Position numbers and translations under genes: made by a program
NCBI GenBank assembly: GCA_041649995.1
Contig: JBAZMA010000008.1
Span: forward strand, 34,618-98,617
Length of the DNA stretch: 64,000 nt
Reading direction: 5' to 3'
From: JBAZMA01 sp041649995
Lineage (GTDB): Bacteria > Omnitrophota > Gorgyraeia > Velamenicoccales > Velamenicoccaceae
Notes under the pieces: generated by a model
Told to the model about the DNA's origin: nothing
Database searches by the model: none
Seen by the model: the letters and a program-made list of their open reading frames with translations, nothing else
In this document: positions 60,623 through 64,000 of the stretch, one piece after another
Layout: each line of letters begins with the position of its first letter
How positions within the stretch are numbered: the first letter of the stretch is position 1

Positions 60623-61927
60623 ATGAGTTTTGTCTACGAAATACTTATTATTATTTTGATGATAATCGTTAACGCGGTCTTTGCCGCTTACGAGATGGCT
60701 TTGGCGTCCATTTCCCGGGCACGGCTTTCTATCCTTTTTCAACAGAAGAAAAAAGGAGCGGAAGACGCGCTCTACATGAAGGACAGGATGGAGGCAAGCC
60801 TTGCGGTGGTTCAGCTTGGCATAACCCTGGCAGGGGCGATTGCCGCGGCTACAGGCGGAGCCGGCGCGCAGGAATCGTTTACGCCTTTCTTTGTGAAGCT
60901 GGGGATGTCTTCTTTTTATGCTGAAATATTGGCGCTTGTCTGCGTTGTTATCCCTTTGAGCGCATTCACGATCATTTTCGCCGAATTGGTGCCGAAGATG
61001 TTCGCATTGGATAACAGGGAATCGGTTTGCCTTAGGCTTTCTCCCATAATGAAGGCGATTGCCCGGATTGCCGATCCGGCCGTTTCTTTTTTCGAGACGA
61101 TCGTAAAGAAGGTTATCTTATTGGGCAGGAAATCAAAAGACGAATTTTCTGATAAGCAAGGCCTGCATGAGTTAAAAGCGGCGGCGGCCCTTGCCCGGAC
61201 AGCGCGTCTTATCGGCGCCCATGAAGAGAAAATCGTTCTCTCGGCGGCCCAATTATCGCAACGCAAGGTCGCTGAGATCATGTGGAACTCCGGTGATATT
61301 TCGATGATCCCGGTAACCGATAGCCTTTCGGACGCCCTGATCAAGGCGCATCTCGATATGCATACGCGCTTTCCGGTATGCGAGAAGGCCGGGGATCCCC
61401 AGACGATCATCGGTTATCTTAATTTCAAAGATATTATTGATGCTTTGAAAATGAGTCCCGAAAACCCTTCTGTCCGGGGAATAACCCGGCCAATTAAGAA
61501 ACTTTCGGTAGAAACACCGCTCTCGCAGGCCTTGTCGGAAATGATGCATGAAAAGGTACACATTGCGATTGCCGTATCCGAGGCCCAGAAAGTGACCGGA
61601 ATGATTACCCTGGAAGACATTATTGAAGACCTGGTAGGCGAGATTGAAGATGAATTCGATCGTTTACCTGCCCATGTTCAGCCTGTGGGCTCAGGCGGCT
61701 GGATTATCGGGGGAGGGGCCTCGATGGAAGACGTTGCTTCGGCTCTCGGCATTAAATTGTCCCTGGAGAATGCATTCGAACGAACGCCGACCCTCGCCGA
61801 ATGGGTCGCCTGGAAGCTGGGTAGAGATGTCGAAGGCGGCGAAGTTTTGACTTTGGATAATATCTCGATTACGGTAAGAAAGCTTCGGCGCAGAAGGCTT
61901 GCCGAGGCGCTTGTTTTGAAGGCATGA
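60623..61927 (+). CDS. CNNM/CorC-type membrane protein (DUF21-CBS-CorC_HlyC)
   Basis: 434 residues. A DUF21 membrane domain (residues about 1-190, FAAYEMALASISRARL and FAELVPKMFALDN), two CBS units (about 205-335, with FPVCEKAGDPQTIIGYLNFKD and GMITLEDIIEDLVGEIEDEFD) and a C-terminal CorC_HlyC domain. It is involved in Mg2+ or Co2+ efflux in relatives. Start ATG after AAAGGAA. Confidence 0.9.
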   Translation: MSFVYEILIIILMIIVNAVFAAYEMALASISRARLSILFQQKKKGAEDALYMKDRMEASLAVVQLGITLAGAIAAATGGAGAQESFTPFFVKLGMSSFYAEILALVCVVIPLSAFTIIFAELVPKMFALDNRESVCLRLSPIMKAIARIADPAVSFFETIVKKVILLGRKSKDEFSDKQGLHELKAAAALARTARLIGAHEEKIVLSAAQLSQRKVAEIMWNSGDISMIPVTDSLSDALIKAHLDMHTRFPVCEKAGDPQTIIGYLNFKDIIDALKMSPENPSVRGITRPIKKLSVETPLSQALSEMMHEKVHIAIAVSEAQKVTGMITLEDIIEDLVGEIEDEFDRLPAHVQPVGSGGWIIGGGASMEDVASALGIKLSLENAFERTPTLAEWVAWKLGRDVEGGEVLTLDNISITVRKLRRRRLAEALVLKA

Positions 61928-62016
61928 TCCGATGAATTGATAAGTGGGGGTCGGGAATAAAACTGATGAGAGGCTTTAGCAGAAGCGGCAACGGGGCGCT
62001 GCAAGAAAGGGTTAAA

Positions 62017-62778
62017 ATGAAGCAATGGTACGAATCATTATTTGAAAACTACGCTCACAAATACGACAAGGAATGTTTTGTTCAGGGGACTGTGGGCGAA
62101 TGCGACTTTATTGAGCAGGAGGCCGGGCGGGATAAATCCATAAAGATCATCGATATCGGATGCGGCACCGGCCGCCATGCGATTGAGCTGACCAAAAGAG
62201 GGTATGAGGTGACCGGCGTGGACTTATCCGAGTCACAGCTTGCAAGGGCGAGGGAGAAAGCCGGGGAAGCAGGCATGGCCATCGATTTTCAGAAACAGGA
62301 CGCGCGCGCCCTTCCGTTCAGCGGGGAATTCGATCTGGCAATTATGCTATGCGAAGGCGGGTTTTCTCTTATGGAAACAGATGAGATGAACTTTGAGATC
62401 TTAAAAGAAGCAACAAAAGCGCTCAAAAGTAAAGGCAAGCTCATTTTCACCACATTAAACGGATTATTTCCGTTGTTTCATTCTGTCAATGAGTTCTATA
62501 AGTCGGCGCAGAAAGAAGGCCAGTCCCAGTGCACGGATTGCTCTTTTGACCTGATGACTTTTCGTGACCATAACACCGTTGTTTTTGAGGACGATTCCGG
62601 CAATAAGAGGGAGCTTAAGTGCAACGAACGTTATTACGTGCCCAGCGAAATAACGTGGCTTTTAAAGACGCTCGGGTATAAGAAGATCGACATCTTTGGG
62701 ACGAAACTCGGCGCGTTCTCAAGAAAAGACAAGCTGACCATAGAAGACTTTGAAATGCTCGTAGTTGCAGAGAAATAA
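62017..62778 (+). CDS. Class I SAM-dependent methyltransferase
   Basis: 253 residues from the ATG at 62017, which follows AAAGG. IIDIGCGTGRHAIELTKRGYEV and GVDLSES are motif I and the acidic loop. The C-terminal half has FTTLNGLFPLFHSVNEFY and a beta-rich end. Substrate unknown. Its stop codon lies inside the first copy of the 33-bp repeat. Confidence 0.84.
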   Translation: MKQWYESLFENYAHKYDKECFVQGTVGECDFIEQEAGRDKSIKIIDIGCGTGRHAIELTKRGYEVTGVDLSESQLARAREKAGEAGMAIDFQKQDARALPFSGEFDLAIMLCEGGFSLMETDEMNFEILKEATKALKSKGKLIFTTLNGLFPLFHSVNEFYKSAQKEGQSQCTDCSFDLMTFRDHNTVVFEDDSGNKRELKCNERYYVPSEITWLLKTLGYKKIDIFGTKLGAFSRKDKLTIEDFEMLVVAEK

Positions 62779-62806
62779 AACCTTATGAATAAGAAAATTT
62801 TTCTTC
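62774..62806 (+). repeat. 33-bp direct repeat, left copy
   Basis: Starts AATAAAACCTTATGAATAAG and ends AAAATTTTTCTTC; identical over 33 bases to 63830-63862. Contains the methyltransferase stop codon and the palindrome AAGAAAATTTTTCTT. The two copies flank the hydrolase gene. Confidence 0.9.
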
Positions 62807-62840
62807 ACGTTAGATTGCTATTCAAAAGGAGTTGATGCAT

Positions 62841-63722
62841 ATGATTAGGTTAGTACGTTATATTATTCCGGTTTTTGTCATTATTTTTTGCGCCTGCGGT
62901 TGTAATCATCCTGCGCGTACGATGCCACTTGCCAATACTCTTTCATCGGACAATGTGCAGATTGCCTACGCGGTGTACGGCCCGGCAACTGATCCGGCTG
63001 TAGTGTTTGTCCATGGGTGGAGCTGCGATAGCCGCTATTGGCATAATCAAATCCCGTATTTTTCGAAGAAATACCGGGTAATTACTATAGATCTGGCAGG
63101 ACACGGCAATTCCGGTTTCAGCAGGAAAGTCTATACCACAGAAGCGTTCGGCCAGGACGTGGCTGCAGTATTGCGGAAGCTTGATGTGAAGAAAGCAGTA
63201 TTGGTGGGCCATTCCATGGGTGGGGAGATCATTCTGTATGCGGCTAAGATTGCGCCGGAAAGAGTTATTGGCTTAGTGGGGGTAGATACTCTTGAAGATC
63301 TGGGGATGGTTTATCCGGATGAGGTAAAAAATAGTATCTATGAACCGATCGCCGCGGATTTTGTTCCCGAGGTGCAGAAATTTGTCCGGACTATGTTCCC
63401 GGCGAACACCGACAAGGGATTGGTCGATATCATTGCCCTGGATATGTCATCTGCTTCCCAGGATGTGGCGTTGAGTTCGATGAAGGAATACTTCAAGGTA
63501 TCGGACCCGGAACTGATCAAAGGCCTTGCCGTGCCGCTGAAGAGTATTAACGCCGATCTTTGGCCGACCAATGTTGAGGGCAACAAGAAACTGGTGCCAT
63601 CATACGAAGTTGCGCTTATGAAAGGCTACGGGCACTTTATCATGCTGGAAGCGCCGGATGAGTTTAACAGACTGCTTGAGCAAATGATTAATCACATCCT
63701 GGTTGAGACAAAAGGGAAGTAA
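62841..63722 (+). CDS. Lipoprotein alpha/beta hydrolase
   Basis: About 293 residues from the ATG at 62841 (AAGGAG nine bases ahead; an ATG at 62835 is also possible). Signal peptide ends in the lipobox ACGC. AVVFVHGWSCDSRYWHNQI holds the oxyanion HG, VLVGHSMGGEIIL the nucleophile Ser, YGHFIMLEAPDEF the catalytic His. It is likely anchored to a membrane facing the periplasm. Substrate unknown. It is bracketed by direct repeats, suggesting insertion as a cassette. Confidence 0.86.
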   Translation: MIRLVRYIIPVFVIIFCACGCNHPARTMPLANTLSSDNVQIAYAVYGPATDPAVVFVHGWSCDSRYWHNQIPYFSKKYRVITIDLAGHGNSGFSRKVYTTEAFGQDVAAVLRKLDVKKAVLVGHSMGGEIILYAAKIAPERVIGLVGVDTLEDLGMVYPDEVKNSIYEPIAADFVPEVQKFVRTMFPANTDKGLVDIIALDMSSASQDVALSSMKEYFKVSDPELIKGLAVPLKSINADLWPTNVEGNKKLVPSYEVALMKGYGHFIMLEAPDEFNRLLEQMINHILVETKGK

Positions 63723-63796
63723 GCGGATGTTCTGTGATTGTTTTTTTCAATTGGCTGCCCCACGCTCGCTTATCGCGCTAAAAGCGCTCTGCGCTC

Positions 63797-63837
63797 GCTT
63801 TGGGACACGCCAAAAGATTCGAAGCAGGGAATAAAAC
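63797..63837 (+). repeat. Second copy of the gctttgggaca element
   Basis: GCTTTGGGACACG, GATTCGAAGC and GGGAATAAAACC, matching the element at 60577. Its right part runs into the direct repeat and the inverted repeat described at 63809-63873. Confidence 0.5.
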
Positions 63838-63873
63838 CTTATGAATAAGAAAATTTTTCTTCGAACTTTTGGC
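63809..63873. repeat. Inverted repeat flanking right direct-repeat copy (MITE-like)
   Basis: Arms GCCAAAAGATTCGAAG and CTTCGAACTTTTGGC pair over 15 bases with one bulge. The enclosed 34 bases include almost all of the right 33-bp direct repeat (63830-63862). The shape recalls a tiny palindromic or MITE-like element; no transposase is nearby. The rest of the 278-base tail to the window end shows no gene. Confidence 0.7.
63830..63862 (+). repeat. 33-bp direct repeat, right copy
   Basis: Identical to 62774-62806. Lies inside an inverted repeat that the left copy lacks; the left copy is followed by ACGTTAG rather than GAACTTTTGGC. Confidence 0.9.
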
Positions 63874-64000
63874 TGGCCGTTGTCTACCTTATAGACACAG
63901 CATGGCGGATTTGGCGGAGGCGTTGATAGGTGCAGATTGATTAAGAAGTTATGCAAAAAAATTGAATTGGTTAAGGTAAAAACAGAATTCACTTATGGCA

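Noticed and set aside
63723..64000. Integron attC sites at the repeats near the window end
   Set aside because: No GTTRRRY/RYYYAAC core pairs flank the inverted repeat and no integrase is present.

Overview
The window reads as one chromosomal segment of an uncultured Gram-negative-type bacterium. No rRNA, tRNA, insertion sequence or prophage was recognised. The envelope is inferred from ADP-heptose synthesis (gmhB, hldE), three heptosyltransferase-like GT9 proteins and several exported proteins and lipoproteins. The mix of KaiC/KaiB, a sensory-rhodopsin transducer homologue, Ku/LigD and many tiny stress proteins fits deep candidate phyla such as Omnitrophota. That placement is an inference and needs marker genes outside this window.

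Layout. 0-5.4 kb: end of a trehalose synthase gene (treY), NAD(P)HX epimerase, a lone receiver domain, then a GT4 glycosyltransferase and a glycogen-debranching enzyme. 5.4-7.8 kb: six very small proteins, most with membrane segments, of general-stress types (DUF3185, holin-like, DUF2892, DUF883, DUF1328). 7.9-12.8 kb: a kaiC-kaiB-kaiB-histidine kinase operon. 12.7-28.2 kb: surface polysaccharide genes (GT9, GT2, other glycosyltransferases, gmhB, hldE, pyruvyl transferase) mixed with stress proteins (DUF2383 ferritin-like, SDR, hemerythrin) and a sensory-rhodopsin-transducer homologue. 28.2-35 kb: minus-strand genes for an ion channel, SDR, MFS, AI-2E-type permease, DUF421 and GT4. 35.06-35.63 kb: a tandem array of twelve hairpins. 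35.8-47.8 kb: Ku and LigD (end joining), more small stress proteins, a MEDS-PAS histidine kinase, a VIT transporter, CrcB and DUF190. 47.8-53.8 kb: a long arsenic operon with inorganic functions (Acr3, ArsC, ArsM, ArsP-like) and an arsEFG-like organoarsenical module, behind a clear promoter and palindromic operator. 53.8-64 kb: a U32-type protein with a cysteine-rich partner, a TPR membrane protein, a PEP-synthase-like protein with a KaiC-like head, a SET protein, CorC, a methyltransferase and an alpha/beta hydrolase lying between 33-bp direct repeats.

The most unusual non-coding signals are: (1) the 35-kb hairpin array, in which stems differ in sequence but stay paired while every loop keeps GGA on the minus strand, suggestive of a CsrB/RsmZ-like sponge RNA; (2) a shared TCAAYAAAA-type motif, often followed by a small hairpin, 54-126 bp upstream of eight mostly stress-type genes; (3) two copies of a composite low-complexity repeat 23 kb apart in opposite orientation.

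Functional reading: a bacterium equipped for desiccation, oxidative or starvation stress (trehalose and glycogen, end joining, ferritin-like and hemerythrin proteins, coiled-coil periplasmic proteins), with Kai/PAS signalling and metalloid defence. Coordinates use the most plausible start codon, which often differs from the longest open frame.
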